Assembly (NCBI RefSeq): GCF_963576545.1
Contig: NC_083645.1
Span: 186,001-250,000 of the forward strand
Direction of reading: 5' to 3'
Source: Limanda limanda
Taxonomy: Eukaryota; Chordata; Actinopteri; Pleuronectiformes; Pleuronectidae
DNA length: 64,000 nt
Of the stretch, positions 34,096 through 47,100 are shown one piece after another. Numbering within the stretch: position 1 is the stretch's first letter; each line of letters begins with the position of its first letter. A program made the position numbers and the translations under genes. Below the pieces are notes generated by a model, which did not search any database, was not told the DNA's origin, and worked only from the letters and a program-made list of their open reading frames with translations.

Positions 34096-34224
34096 ATCTT
34101 AGCCTTTGCTCTTTTTTTTTTTTAGCTAGTATAGGATTGGTTGAATAAAACTTTTTTCTTACTTTTTAAATCAAACAACCAACCAAACCTTTACACAATA
34201 AAATGTGAATGGGAAATCTGAGCC

Positions 34225-34505
34225 CATCTGGCGAAGCAGTGTTGAGCCAGTTCACACTTAAAAAGAACGAGTTCCAAGTTCAGTTCATGCAAATAAAATT
34301 GAACGTTGAGCGTTCATAGTTCATTTCTTATTGGGATGATTTAGGTAACAAACGTACGGCCATGTGTCTGGTTATGAATCAATGGTGTCAGATCATGTCA
34401 GCGTGTCTCTCCGCTCATATTAAGACTGAGTCCTGACTGTGAGTGTCTCGGTTGTACTCGGGTATGGGTACATGGAGCGGGTCATTCTGCGGATGCGTTA
34501 AAAAA
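34225..34505. repeat. hAT MITE fragment with AGTTCA-rich end
   Basis: CAGTGTTGAGCCAGTTCACA starts a segment rich in GTTCA/GTTCC motifs that resembles the ends at 52503 and around 59940. All three look like copies of one hAT-type family. Confidence 0.4.
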
Positions 34506-34686
34506 ATGATCGTGAGAGGGACGGCGGAGCAGCGACATGTGAAGACGTGTCTTGGTGAGCTCTGCTTAGATTGAACATTTACTTAATATTCCTCCTCTCC
34601 TTCTCATCCTTTCCGGTGCGAAAGTGTCTCTAAAGTGCCAGGTCCCTCGAATTAGTCGTTTTTTATTTATTTCTAAGCTGCTCAGA

Positions 34687-35515
34687 ATGCCTAAATATCA
34701 AAAGCCGAAGCCAGGGCCGGACGCCTCGGACTCGCCTGATGTTGATCCGACCGCGGAAGCAAGTTCAGGGCCGGGTCTCGAGGCAATCATGGCTGCCATT
34801 AAGCAGTCGGAGCGGAGTGTGCTCACCAAGATCGAATCGTCTGTGACGGCGGCTGCAGATAAACTGCACAAGGAAATAGACAGCTTGGCAAGTGACTTAA
34901 AGAAAGAAATCCTGAAGGTGCGCGCAGAGTTTACGAGGGTGACGGAAGAAATTCGGAAAGAAAACGCCACATTCTCAACTCGCATTGTGATCTCGAGGAG
35001 GAAGCTAATGGTCAGGCTAACCGAGTTATAGCACTTGAAGCTAAAGTTAATACGCTGTCTACACAAGTCGCCCGGCTGACAGATAAGACCGATGATTTGG
35101 AGTCCTGGCAGCGGCGAGATAACTGCAGACTGATTGGAGTGGAAGAGGGACTCGGAAACATACGACCGGAGAGTGCCGTGGCCGAATTGCTGAAGGAAGC
35201 GCTGGCCCTCGACTACACGCCGACGCTCGATCGAGCGCATCGGGGCCTGCAGCCGCGACCAAAGCATGGGGATGCCCCGAGGCCAATAATCATCAAGTTC
35301 CACTACTTTCAGGAGAAAGTGGATATTCTTCGAAAGGCCATGGGTGCAGGTCCCATCACCCACAAAGGCAAGCGTTTCTACATCTACCCAGATTACTCAG
35401 CCGCCGTCAGAAAAAAGAGGGCCGCTTTCACCGAGGTGAGGGGATTGCTTCGCCGGTGTGCGGGCGTGAAATACGGTCTCCTTTTTCCAGCCACACTGAA
35501 GATCTTTCGATGACC
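34687..35515 (+). pseudogene. L1-like ORF1 protein (RNA-binding chaperone), frameshifted
   Basis: Starts MPKYQKPKPGPDASDSPD and has a coiled-coil-prone part (KLHKEIDSLASDLKKEILKV). After a shift near 35000 the second half continues in another frame as LESWQRRDNCRLIGVEEGL, PIIIKFHYFQEKVDILRKA and KRFYIYPDYSAAVRKKRAAF, which fits the RRM/CTD (Transposase_22-type) domain of L1 ORF1p. It ends near 35513. The N-terminal half is nearly identical to the fragment at 7283-7607. Confidence 0.75.
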
Positions 35516-35909
35516 CGATCAAGGCAAAGCACTACATCGAGACCAATCTGCACCCACGGGAGATGGAGGGAGAGTGACAGTTAATTCACGGGACCATAAC
35601 AGGTATCATATATGCTGCGTGTTAACATTGCACTAGTCTGCACATGCTGAGTTTTTTTTGTTTTTTTTTGTTGACTGATGAACGTCACCACACTGCAGTT
35701 GGATGCATTTTATGTTTGGACTATGGACAAGTTTAAGTGACATTTTTCAGTCATCTGAGGAATATAAATGAAAATATAAAAATTTGTTTAATTCACCCAC
35801 CACAAGTAGTACTAATTCTAGTTGATTTTACTCTTTTTTTTTCTTGTGGGGTAATCTTCCAACTGTAAGTGTTAAAAACCTTATCAGCCTGTGAACAAAT
35901 GGTGCCAGC

Positions 35910-36903
35910 TAGAGATGAGCCGGATACTCGGCTGAAACGAGTATCCAGTACGGATAAAGCACTTTTGCCGATTACGAGTATAATACGAGTAATCGGAGTT
36001 ATTATCTGTGCTCGGACTGAATGAAAATCCTCACACAGCGTCACAGCGCTCCTCCCGTCACACACGGCTCTGCTCACTCACTCACAGAACAGCTCTCTGT
36101 CTCTCAGTCACTCAGGTTCACTGCGCATCGGGACTGTTCCATAGGCTCAGTCAAGGAAGCAGAAATGATTCGTTCATTTCCCGACTGGGTCTTCGGGTAC
36201 AAGTCTTTGGAAAATTTTTCACGAGACCTGCAATGGCTCAGTAGAGGAGCGCTGGAGATGCGAGGGACGTTCACTGTCTCCCGGAGAAATGAACACTCTG
36301 TGTTTTTAGTATAGAAAGATGTGAATTATATTTGTTCACAAGTCATAATGACTGGTTTTGTTATTTTCACTTTACATTTACACTTACTTTACAGTAAAGT
36401 AAACCTCTATTAAATACAGTACAACATGACAGTTTCTATGGTTTGAAATTGTCATCTATTATCACACTGGCATTTAATTATCACGGCAAACAATTACACT
36501 GCACTAAACTTTAAGTGTTAATGTAAAGTTAAAATAACAAAACCAGTCTGTATGACTTGTGAACGAATATAATTCACGTCTTTCTATACTAAAAACACAG
36601 AGTGTTCATTTCTCCGGGAGACAGTGAACGTCCCTCGCATCTCACTCACACACACACACGCACACGCACACACGCACACACACACACACAAACCTGGTGT
36701 GGAAATAAATTTTTAAAAAATAAAAATAAAAAAATCATAAAAAAATTTCAAAGTTAAAAAAGACAGTTATGTTGAACCAGTCCACTTCCGGGTTAAATCA
36801 CACCCACTTCCGGGTTAGGCCCCGCCCACTCCGAGTACGGATACGGATAATTCATATGGTTAACAGATACAGATACAGATAATGCTGTACTCGCTCATCC
36901 CTA
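35910..36903. mobile_element. hAT MITE with large internal inverted repeat
   Basis: Exact 8-bp duplication GTGCCAGC (35902-35909 and 36904-36911). Ends are TAGAGATGAGC at the left and GCTCATCCCTA at the right, outer parts rich in CGAGTA/CGGATA motifs. Inside, 36255-36374 and 36524-36643 are inverted copies of about 120 bp at roughly 97% identity, extending imperfectly to about 36395/36505. No transposase. It is inserted in the inter-ORF region of the L1. A partial copy is at 19460-19815. Confidence 0.9.
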
Positions 36904-37755
36904 GTGCCAGCACACACGCAGCAGGAATAGTATCGAGAGGAAAGCCCTTTTACATTTTGTTCTGCCTTTGCAGAGTTCATGCGAGAGTTTAAGTTAGTGT
37001 AAACGTGTTATATGCTTAGAAGAGAGAGGAGAGTTTTCAGGGCAGTCTCAGGTTTAAAGAAGACCAGCCCGGGAGTCCAGGATGGTAAGGGGTTTATATA
37101 TGTCTATTTGTTTTGTTTTTGTACGTTTTCTTTTGGTTTTGTTAGGAATTTCAAACTTTTAACTATAGGTTGTGTCTGAAAGAACTCTTAATAATAAAGC
37201 TAGAGGTAGTTTTAGCTAGATATAATGCACATACAAATTAATTTAATAACCGTTGCTGTTTAGTGCCAATAATGTATCTTTTAGTTGTCCTCATAATTAA
37301 CTTCTTGGATATTAAAGCATATTTTCATTAGCTGTATTCAACATCAGACAGAATTCAAGGAGCTGTCCTATCTGGGGCAAAGTCAGTATGACATTGTTTA
37401 GTTTCGAGGATGCGAATGTTTACACATTCACAGTCAAGATTGTTTTGATGGAGCAGACACACAATAATAGGTTCTCAAACCATAATGGCACTGACTCTTT
37501 TCATAAAGGCGGAAGGGGAGGTAGGAGCAGTGGGTCAATTACATTACCTTATACAAATCATTATTTTCAACCTTTCGATTATCATATTTAATATTTGGAA
37601 TTTGCTAATAATGTTTGTACGTCACAAGGATGGTCAGTCTAACAGCTGTCCTGATAGGAGAGTCGAAGAGAGTTTGTTATGGTTAAGTTGGTGCAGCCGA
37701 GATGGCTGGACCAAGACACTTTCTACTCAAGGCTGAATTACGAGACAACATCAGA
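36904..37755 (+). other. L1 inter-ORF region
   Basis: Non-coding AT-rich DNA between ORF1 and ORF2. Its assignment to the L1 is by position only; no conserved protein is visible. Confidence 0.4.
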
Positions 37756-38130
37756 CTGTCAGGGTAGATAGAGTTGCCCTAGCAACCGGTAGAGTAGCGT
37801 AGGTGCATGACGGAGAGCGGCTCCCTGTCACTTCCTGGATTCGGTGACAAGAGGCGTGGGACTGCGGCTGGACCAATAAGGGAGATCCAAAGTGATTTGC
37901 GGTGACTCCCCTCCAAATATTCATAACCAATCACATCAAATCTACTGTTATAACTATACCAAACCCCTGCTGTTCGGGGCCATTTTCATCTTCCTACTGC
38001 TAACTTAATTAGCATAGGCTGTGATAATTGTCCATAGATATGAATAACTTTTCATTGTATCTTTAAATAAAACATTTGATTGAACCAAAATCTTGGATCG
38101 GCTTCTCTCATTATATAGGATAAAACAACA
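37756..38130 (+). repeat. Possible solo LTR
   Basis: Begins TGTCAGGGTAG, has AATAAAACATTTG at about 38066 and ends near AAAACAACA. The size and order fit an LTR, but no matching target duplication was found. Confidence 0.3.
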
Positions 38131-38201
38131 CGCCTTAACAGTTTCATTTGTGGTTTATGGTTTGACTCAAACATGCACTAAAGTACTCAGATATAGCCAA
38201 C

Positions 38202-41200
38202 ATGCAGGACCGGTTCACTACAAACTGTTGCTCCATGATTCTGAATAATGCAAATAATCAACAAGGAGCAATTTCGTTCATTAGCTGGAACGTCAAAGGC
38301 CTGAATAACATGGTTAAACGGAGCAAAATATTTAGTCATCTGAAATCACTAAAACCTGATGTAATATTGCTACAAGAGACACATTTAAATATTAATTCCC
38401 AAAAAAGACTAAGTTGTAAATGGATTGGACAAATATATCATTCACGTTTTAATTACAAAGCCAGGGGAACAGCAATCCTAATTAGGAAGGGGATCCCATT
38501 TGAACACTCTGAAGTAATATCAGATGCTAATGGCAGATATATTATTGTAGTGGGCAAGCTATTTAATACACCAGTAATATTGGCTAACATGTATGGACCA
38601 AACTGGGACAATGCACAATTCTTTCTTAATTTTTTTTCAACTCTTCCGGACCTTAATTCCTACAAGTTAATTTTAGGTGGAGACTTCAACTGCGTCCTTC
38701 ATACCCAGCTAGACAGGTCAAGTGTAAGGGCAAATAATACTCTCTCATCAGCCGCAGTGGTTATTAATTCCCTCCTCCACTCTTATGGCTTATCAGACCC
38801 CTGGCGGACAAAAAATCCAACTACGAAGCAATTCTCCTTCTTTTCCTCCGTTCATCATAGTTATTCCAGGATTGATTATTTTATTGTCGATAACCAGCTA
38901 CTCCCCTTAATTTCCAGCAGTAAATATCACAGTATAGTGCTATCAGACCACAGCCCAGTACAGATGGATGGTTTTTCCAGCCAATGTAGCGCTCCAACGA
39001 ACTTGGCGGCTTGACCCCCAGCTACTTTTATGTACACATTTTAGAACATTTCTCAACAATCAGATTGACTTCTTTTTGGAAATTAATGATACTCAGAATT
39101 CAATAAGCTTATGCCATGGAAAGCCGAGAAAAATATTTTTAAATCCAGACAGGTATATTATGAGCATGGAGATAAAGCGGGGAGACTCCTTGCACTTCAA
39201 CTTAAACAGCAGTCAACTGCACAAATGATCCCAGGAATTAATACAGGCGCTGACTCGATATCTAGCAGTCCCAGAGTCATCAATGACCAGTTTAAGCAAT
39301 ATTATTCTACTCTATATCAGTCAGAGGTAGATGGTAGCTCATCTGAGATTTACTCGTTTCTTGATTCTCTTGATACCCCAAGGCTTTCTCCAGATGCTCA
39401 GTCATCTCTAGAGCAGCCATTGTCGCTTGAGGAAATAACGAGTGCCATCAGATTGTCTCGAACAGGAAGGGCGCCAGGTCCGGACGGATTCCCCACAGAG
39501 TTTTACAAGGAATTTTCTTCAAAACTCGCACCTATTCTGAAATCAGTCTATGATGAATCTTTGGCCAATGGAAGATTGCCGCAAACGCTTACCCAGGCCA
39601 CAATTTCAGTTTTACTAAAAAAAGATAAGGATCCTGTACAGTGTAGCTCATATAGGCCAATAAGTCTTTTGTGCTGTGATTATAAAATTTTAACTAAAAC
39701 TCTTGACCAACGATTAGACCCTGTTATTCCTACCATTATTAATGAGGACCAAACAGGCTTCATTCCTGTGCGGCAATCATTTTTTAATGTGAGAAGATTA
39801 TTTAATGTGTTATTTTCCCCCCATTCAACAGTACAACCTGAAGTTATTCTAAGCCTTGACGCTGAAAAGGCGTTTGATAGAATTTAATGGACCTATCTTT
39901 TTGCAGCTTTAGAAAAATTTGGAATGGGGCCAACTTTTTGTAAGTGGATCAAAGTCCTATATTCAACACCCAGTCAGGACAAATGGCCTGATTTCGGAAT
40001 ATTTTCCGCTCCACAGAGGTACAAGACAGGGTTGCTGTCTGTCGCCTTTTCTGTTTGACATTGCGATAGAACCACTGGCGATTGCTATTAGATCAGATGA
40101 CAGGATAAAAGGTATATCCAGGGGTGAAACAAACCATAAAACTTTGCTTTATGCTGATGATCTGCCCTACCTTCTCCACTGGTTGCAAAAATTCAGTAGC
40201 ATATCGGGGTATAAAGTTAATTTGTCAAAATCTTTATTATTTCCACTGAATAATCTGGCAAAACGGATCACTTATGAAAATTTGCCTTTTAAAATTGAAA
40301 ATGACAAATTTACTTATCTGGGAATAGAAATAGCAGGTTCAATTAAAGCTATTTTTCAGTATAACTTTAGGTCGATTTTAGACGTACCAAAACTGATTTG
40401 GATAGGTGGTCAAATCTCCCACTCTCATTGGCAGGGCGGATGAATGTAGTAAAAAAAAAAAAAAATGGATTTGTATTTATATAGCGCTTTTCTAGTCTGA
40501 TGAAGACCACTCAAAGAGCTTTACAGTACAGTTTCACATTCACCCATTCACACACACATTCATACAGTGCATCTACTTGCAGCACTTTGTTATTCTATGG
40601 GGGGGCTATTGAGGGTTCCGCATCTTGCCCAAGGACACTTCGGCATGCAGATGGTTCAGACTGGGGATCGAACCGCCGACCTTCAGGTTGGAGGACGACC
40701 ACTCTACCCCTCAGCCACAGCCGCCCTCTAGTGAAGATGACTGTAATGCCCAGGTTTCTTTATTTATTCCAAATGATTCCCATTTTTCTCCCAAAATCCT
40801 ATTTTGCTCGGCTGGATCGCTTTATTTCTGTGTTCATATGGAATAAAACACCTGCACGTATAAAAAAGGCAAGCCTGGAGAGAGTGAAATCTGATGGTGG
40901 TTTGGGTTTACCTAATTTTTTATTTTACTATTGGGCAGCTAATATTGTCAAGCTGACATATTGGATCACCATGTTCGCAGATAAGGAGGGTCCGGTCTGG
41001 ACTGATATGGAACTGGGAGCTACACTCCCAGTTTCCCCGATTTCGGTCCTAACTGCCCCTCTCACAGTAAATATCAAAGCACCTGGACTGAACTCAAATT
41101 TGGTGGTCCAAAATTCGATTAAGATCTGGCGTCAGTTCAGAAAACATTTTAATTTGACAAATATATGTAGCTTCTCTCCAATAATGTTTAATTATCTTTT

Positions 41201-42095
41201 TGCACCATCTCAAATAGATCAGGCATTTGCAGTTTGGCACAGAAGGGGCTTGGTCTACTTTCAAGATCTCTTTACCGATGATGGCTTTGCATCATTTAAA
41301 TTTTTATGTGAAGATCATAATCTACCAAAGTCTCATTACTTCAGGTATCTTCAGGTTCGAAGTTTTGCCTCTAAATTTTTCCCAGGGTACCCATCCCCAC
41401 CCTCTAAAGATTTACTGTATTCAGTGCTCAATGTTAATCCACTCAATAAAGGAGCAATATCAAAAATATATGCTTTAATTCTGGATAACTGCCCTCATTC
41501 GTGGGACAAAATTAAGGCAGCATGGGAGGGAGAGGTTGGAGAAGTAATACCAGAAGACACCTGGAAAAATACCATACAGCGTATACACACATCTTCTTTC
41601 TGTATCAGACATGGCTTGATTCAGTTTAAGGTTGTCCACAGGTTGCATTATTCTAACGACAGACTGTCTAAATTATACCCTAATGTTGCACCAGACTGTC
41701 CTGGATGTCAATATTCTCCTGTCTCTTTGGGACACATGTTTTGGTCATGTCCATCATTGTATGGCTTCTGGTCCTCAGTCTTCCAATCACTCTCAGCAAT
41801 ACCTGGCAAAACACTGCAGCCTGACCCTTTGATAGCTATCTTCGGTGTAGTAAGGGATGAGCTAAAGCTGTCCCGTCTCCACAAAAATGCAATTGCCTTT
41901 GCATCATTGCATGCCCGATGTCTGATTCTGCTGAATTGGAAGGGGAGAATCCTCCTGCCTATGTACATTGGATTAGAGAGGTGATGTTGGGATTGGCTCT
42001 GGAGAAAATTAGATATACAGTACATGGGGTGGAGGTTAAATACGACAGAACCTGGTCACAGTTCATGACACATATCAAGAGCTTGCCTTTTGCCT
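38202..42095 (+). pseudogene. L1-like ORF2: endonuclease and reverse transcriptase
   Basis: 38202-39014 codes the apurinic-type endonuclease: FISWNVKGLNN, LLQETHLN, YGPNWDN, LILGGDFNCVL, RIDYFIVDN and LSDHSPV. 39111-39887 codes the linker and the start of RT (GRAPGPDGFPTEFYK, YRPISLLCCDYKI, DAEKAFDRI, then a stop). 39919-40443 has the RT centre, with the RHGTRQGCCLSPFLF region near 40010 and LLYADD near 40145, after which a deletion removes part of the palm. After the SINE, 40735-41984 holds the thumb and C-terminus with a CPGCQYSPVSLGHMFWSCPS zinc-knuckle-like Cys region. Multiple stops and shifts make it inactive. L1/Tx1 clade from motif style. Confidence 0.85.
40449..40733 (-). mobile_element. 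tRNA-derived SINE inserted in L1 ORF2
   Basis: On the minus strand it begins GGCGGCTGTGGCTGAGGGG, with an A-box-like TGGCTGAGGGGTAGAGTGG and a B-box GGTTCGATCCC, a tRNA-like head. It ends with the AGCGCTATATAAATACAAAT tail and a long T run. The L1 reading frame resumes directly after it (KMTVMPRFLYLF). A piece of the same family lies at 62915-63022. Confidence 0.75.
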
Positions 42096-42522
42096 GAATC
42101 CTTGTTCTTACTTGTTCTTATGTATTTATTTTTTCTTCTCTCCTTCTCTGACTGCCGTCTTAGTCTTCTCAATGCTTGTATTCTGACTATTGGGACTTTT
42201 TTTTTTCTTATGTTAACGGTCCAGAATGTTGGTGTTATGGCCATAATGATCAACACAGATTGGTTTGAGTCTTTTTTTGTTTTTTTCCTTTGAGCTGTCT
42301 CTTTTTTGTATTTGTCTATATTTGCTTTCTTCTTTTGGTGTTCTGTCTGTCAATGTGATTCGTGAGTGTTTTTGTGGATATGTTTGTGGGATGCCACCTG
42401 GCTGGGGTGGGGGGTGGGGGGCGGGTGCACAACTTTTGTAAGAAATGCTTAACTAATGATGTCACTGTTTTCAGTATGGAAAAATTATAAATAAAGTTGA
42501 AAAAAAAAAAAAAGAAAAAAAG

Positions 42523-43387
42523 ATTGTGTTAAATCCACATATTAATCATCACGCAGTTATTTTGACAGCCCTAGATATAACACAAACATTTTGATGCATA
42601 TAAACGATTTATCACTATATCTTTGATCACTATAACCGGTTTCCAATGTATATTGAATATAGATGTTTATTACAATTCCTATAGTTATTTAATGTCAAAT
42701 TCACCCTATGAATTAATTAAGTTGCATCTCTGCACTGCTGTAACACAGGAATTTCCAGAGTAATCAATAAAGTATCTTTTATTAAAACCACACCTGGCCT
42801 GCTACAATAGTACAGTAGAGAAAACATCTGTCAGTGAACATTAGAAACACTCGCTTGAATGGCAGAGATTATTTCTGGCAACCAACAGAAAGCTGAAACA
42901 TGATATATCTTCATCTGTTGAATGAGCAGTCAAGTGGGGGGCCAGAAATGTGGAAAATATTAAATAATTTCAAATCAAAATCTTATCCCTGGAGCTGGTC
43001 CTCAGGTTTCCTGTAAAGATGGAGGAGATTTAAAGTTAAAACTGGAAAGTATGTTGACACAGTTCCGATGGGCATCGGCACATTAATGTTACAGAGGGTT
43101 AAGCCTGGGTGACAGGTTATTAATTTGAAAGTCTAAGCACCAAAACCTTGCATTTTGGGAGGGATGATTCATTCAATGTGTATTTGTTTGCTACACTTTA
43201 CAGGGTACCTCTTAGTGGAGAATGCTAGAGTTGGATTAGTGTCAGTGTGTGTACCATTAGTAACAGAAGAGCAGCATCTTTTAAATGTGTATACCTAGTC
43301 ACACATAGTTAGATGTACTGATCTGGAGCAGCTAGAATGGGAGTGGAAAAAACATGACCTGAGATTACAGATTATACAAATATCACA
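42523..43387. other. Intergenic, no feature recognised
   Basis: 3' flank of stox2. AT-rich sequence without recognisable repeats or coding signals. Confidence 0.4.
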
Positions 43388-43690
43388 CACACACACACGT
43401 TTGTACAGCTATTTAAGTGTGGACACTCATTGGCATGGTGCATTCCCTAGCCCCTTACCTTAACTATCCAAACTAAATGCCTAATCCTAGGGGTTACTTT
43501 AACCTACACCTAACTCTAACCCTAACACTGAGACCAGTCTTAACCCCCAGCCCATTATAGGGGCAACAAAGTGAGGACCGGCCAAAATGTTTCCACTTTC
43601 CCAAAATATTTTCACTCCATTGGTTTTAAACTCAAACTGGTCCTCACAAAGATAGCTGTACAAGAGAGTGCGCCCACACACACGGACACA
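43388..43690. repeat. Dispersed repeat with telomere-like CCTAACC segments, copy 2
   Basis: Same order as 18870-19165: a CACACA tract, ATTCCCTAGCCCCTTACC, CTAACTCTAACCCTAAC, then GACCGGCCAAAATG and TGGTCCTCACAAAG. It lies just beyond the stox2 stop codon, in the presumed 3'UTR. Confidence 0.65.
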
Positions 43691-43912
43691 CCAATGTATG
43701 TGAAGGAACATAACAGCAGTGTAAACAAGAGGCTGTACAATGACTGCCCAGTGGCCTGTTAATTGTGTGAGTATGTGTGTTTTAACAGCTATAGTTCCAC
43801 TGGCTAAATCCATTTGTTCTTCTTAAGGTGTAACAGTCCTCGGGTTGGAACTTAAATTTTCTGGCCCTTGTCCATTGGATTTCAGCATCCCACCCAGCCT
43901 TTAGTTCTGTCC

Positions 43913-44117
43913 CTAGACGCTGGTGATTGATGCAAGGCAGGCGCTGGGCTTCTGGAGTTTCTCTGGTTGGGTGCTGGTAGGTTCTGTGATGTTACGGAAG
44001 GAGAAGGGGGGACCGTTGCCAGGAGTGATGCTGAGGTGTCCAGGACTCAATGCCATGTTCTGACGACGGTTACTCTCCACTATGGAAGAGGTGTTAGATG
44101 CTAGACTCTCCCTTGTT
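43913..44117 (-). CDS. stox2: stox2 last coding exon
   Basis: Acceptor CTTAACAG before 44117. It codes (R)TRESLASNTSSIVESNRRQ, the middle segment, EKLQKPSACLASITSV, then TAG at 43913-43915. The extreme C-terminus SVTSV/SITSV is a family hallmark. This exon is easy to miss because it has no ATG. Confidence 0.93.
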
Positions 44118-47100
44118 CTGTTAAGAGACAGAGAAACTCAGTGACAAATTGTACAACACTGAAAAAAGCACTAAAAGCTTCCCCTTCTGCTGGAAATAAA
44201 GCATATGGAAATTAAAATAGGAGTCTAGATCTCCTAACCCTAACTACTATGTAGAAGCTGGATGGAACACTTTTCCACAGCTTCAAAACAACTGTAAAAA
44301 GTATGGCCATCATTGAATGCTTTATCCAATTTTTGCTTGTGGTTTCCATGTTTTATAATGCTGCATATTTTTTGGATGTACAAGAGGATGTAACAGGCAA
44401 AGATAAGATAAGATACTAAACTCAAGTCGAAGTAAGAAATGATAATAGGAGTTAGTAATATGGAATAAGGCACATGATATCAAACATTATACAAAAAACT
44501 GTAGCATCACATGAATATTAATTTTGCTGTGTGTATTGTTTCTCAGTGTCCGATAATCAGGGGTCCTCCCTGCAGAAGGGGAATGAGTTACACAAGACAG
44601 ACATAAAAAAAACATATAAGGATATAAACTTTAGGAAGACATACCCACCATCCCCACTTGGGGTGAGGGTGACACTTTTTAATATACATAAAAAATATTA
44701 GGCAGTTTTTCACATCGAACACAACAATGTCAACACAATTATTATTATTTCTAGTACTGGTGCTATCATTAATAACATAATTACATATATAAGTAACAGA
44801 AGTTTAATTTTCATTATAACCACAATTCTGACAGAGCTTAAATATGACTGTTACACCACTGTTCCTGGCCTCTCTCTCGTCTCTCTCTCCCACTTTTCTC
44901 CAATCACCACAACTAGTTTAGGCAGATGTCCGATTACATTGAATCTAGCTACTCCCTGTTAAAAGTTTTTTCCCTACTGCAAAGAACGGGACATGATGCT
45001 TTTCTTGCAAAACCCAATGCAGTTTTGTCTGGGGCTAAACATCATCAGCTTACCTTAAAACAGATAAAACAATTTAATGCTGACAGTGACAAAAATTAAC
45101 CAACTTTTGCTCAAAACCAATTAGTGAAGTCCCTTTAAATGAATACATGAAAAACTACAGTGATAAATGTGCATGTTCAGTGCAGGTTACAAAAACTACA
45201 GTATCAGTTCTAAATGTGTGTGTGTGTGTGTATCTACAAGTTCTCACCGTGGAGAATTGAATCCACTGTCAACTGTGATGGAGCTTGAGTCCATACTGTC
45301 CAGTCTAGCAGAGTGGGCTGACTGCTGGTTCTGACTGGACTCTGGAAGCCTCTCTTTAGCACTGGCGAAGGTGAGGGTTCTTTCAAACCGCCTCTGTAGG
45401 TCCCTCTCCTTCTCTCTCTCCAAGAGCCACTGCATGGTACCTGCTGCACCCCCTCCCATCCCAACAATGCCTCCTCCAGCCTTCTCATCCTCTCCTCGAC
45501 TTTTGGTCCCACTCTCCTCAAGTTCATCGTCATCTGAGACATTGTAATAGTCGAATGATGCCTCTGCAGTACTGGTCGTGGGTGCAAGCCCCTGTGGGGG
45601 GGTAGATGTTGTGGCCACCAAAGGTCTGGGCGCATCAAAGGCCTCCTGGGAATCGAGTACATTGCAGGATGAGGACAGGGTAGAAGAGACAAGGGCAGGT
45701 GTTTTTCTCAGGGAGCTGTAGCCAGGCAAATGTAGGCCAGGAGGAGGTTTGAAGAGAGTGTCTTTACTAAAGATCTCTTTACGTTTCTCCTGACCAAAGG
45801 AGGCACTGTGGGGAGGCCGTCCATTCGGAAGGGCCGGGTCAGGGTTAGTGAGAGGTATAGGAGGCAGGCTGCCACCTTTAGGTCCCACCCATTTGTCCTC
45901 CTTATGGTCTGTAAGGTTGGGTGTCTGTCTGTCTGTCTTCCTGTTAGAGTTACCTACTTTGAATCCATCATGGCAACTTTTGCCCAGAGTTCCCAGTGGA
46001 TTTGCTGTTTTGAGAACAGCATCAGAGGAACCAGAGCACTGAAAGTAATCATCAGGAGCAACAGAAGTGGGCAGGGGTTTCGGTGAGTATGCTGGAAGGT
46101 TGTCCCTGCTCTTATTCCTCTCTAAACTCCTACCAGCATCCAACCCCAGAGAATCCCCAGCAAGCTTAGCTGAGGTGGGTGTGGAACGAGAGTAGTGAGA
46201 AGAGCTCTGATTGGCTCGCAGGGTACCATCATCAGTATAGTAACGGTTCCGGTCATCATAATAATCAGGTGGTGCGATCAACCCTGCTCCGAGCTGTCCC
46301 TTGGAATTGTCCATGGATCTGGAACGTTCCTTGGCCTTGTCACTCCTTTCATTCCTGGATTTTCTCTCCTGGGTGTGCGAGTGTGAGCGGTGGACTTTGG
46401 AGTGGTGGGCTGATGGGCCATGGCTTGGCTCTGGGAAAGGCATTTCCGTTCTTCGCTTAGCAAGCTCTCCAGACACATCCCATTCCGGTGTGACAGGCAG
46501 GTGAGAGGCGTCAAGAATGTTGGGGTTGCTGTGTGCAAGGTGAAGACGAGCCCGCTGTCGCTCCATGGCCAGACCGTGTTCCCTTGGTGACCGAGCCAGT
46601 GAGGATGAGTAGGCTCTATAGTCCCTGTCAGCCAGCTCAAGGTGGGATGCATCACTTGGCTCACCATGCAATGCCCTTGTTTTACTATGTGAGCGGCTAA
46701 ATTTGGTCTGTGACTGCTTCCTGTGTCTACCTCCACTTCTCCTACTCCTAGAGCTCTGATTGGCTGAAGAGGCTTTACTTCTTTGAGCACGCTCTTCTTC
46801 AAGACGCTTCATGACGGCTGTGTGCCTGGCAAGATTCTCCACAGTAAGGTCAGGGTTGATTCTGCGGATAATCTCCATCTCTACATGACGTGGCAGCTGG
46901 CTGGGAACCTCCTCATCATGGAGTGGCCACTCATCAGGGGGGAACTGTGCCGAGAAGGTCGCAAATTGCTTGGTCTTATCCTTCTTAAAGCTCAGACGGA
47001 ACAGCTTCAGACCAAATTTACGACTGCCTGTAACACTTCCTCCACTGGCTTGTTTCTCTATCTCTGCAGTTCCTCCTCCTCCTCCCCCATTGCCCCCCCC

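Larger units (their letters stand above)
34510..42522 (+). mobile_element. L1/Tx1-like LINE, nearly full length, with nested insertions
   Basis: 5'UTR from 34510, ORF1 from 34687, an inter-ORF region (about 35515-38200), ORF2 from 38202 to about 42095, and a 3'UTR with AATAAA at 42489 and a poly(A) of about 20 at 42501-42522. It is interrupted by a hAT (35910-36903), a tRNA-SINE (about 40449-40733) and possibly a solo LTR (about 37756-38130). Without these it is about 6.4 kb, a normal size. A frameshift in ORF1 and several in ORF2 make it inactive. I read the two ORFs as one insertion from order, strand and spacing. Confidence 0.75.

Noticed and set aside
40640..40733. A tRNA gene on the minus strand
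   Set aside because: A- and B-box-like motifs are present, but the sequence is the head of a SINE inserted in an L1 and does not fold as a standard tRNA by eye.
45234..45692. A second minus-strand gene overlapping stox2, and plus-strand frames 45808-47275
   Set aside because: Shadows of the stox2 exon 3 coding frame.
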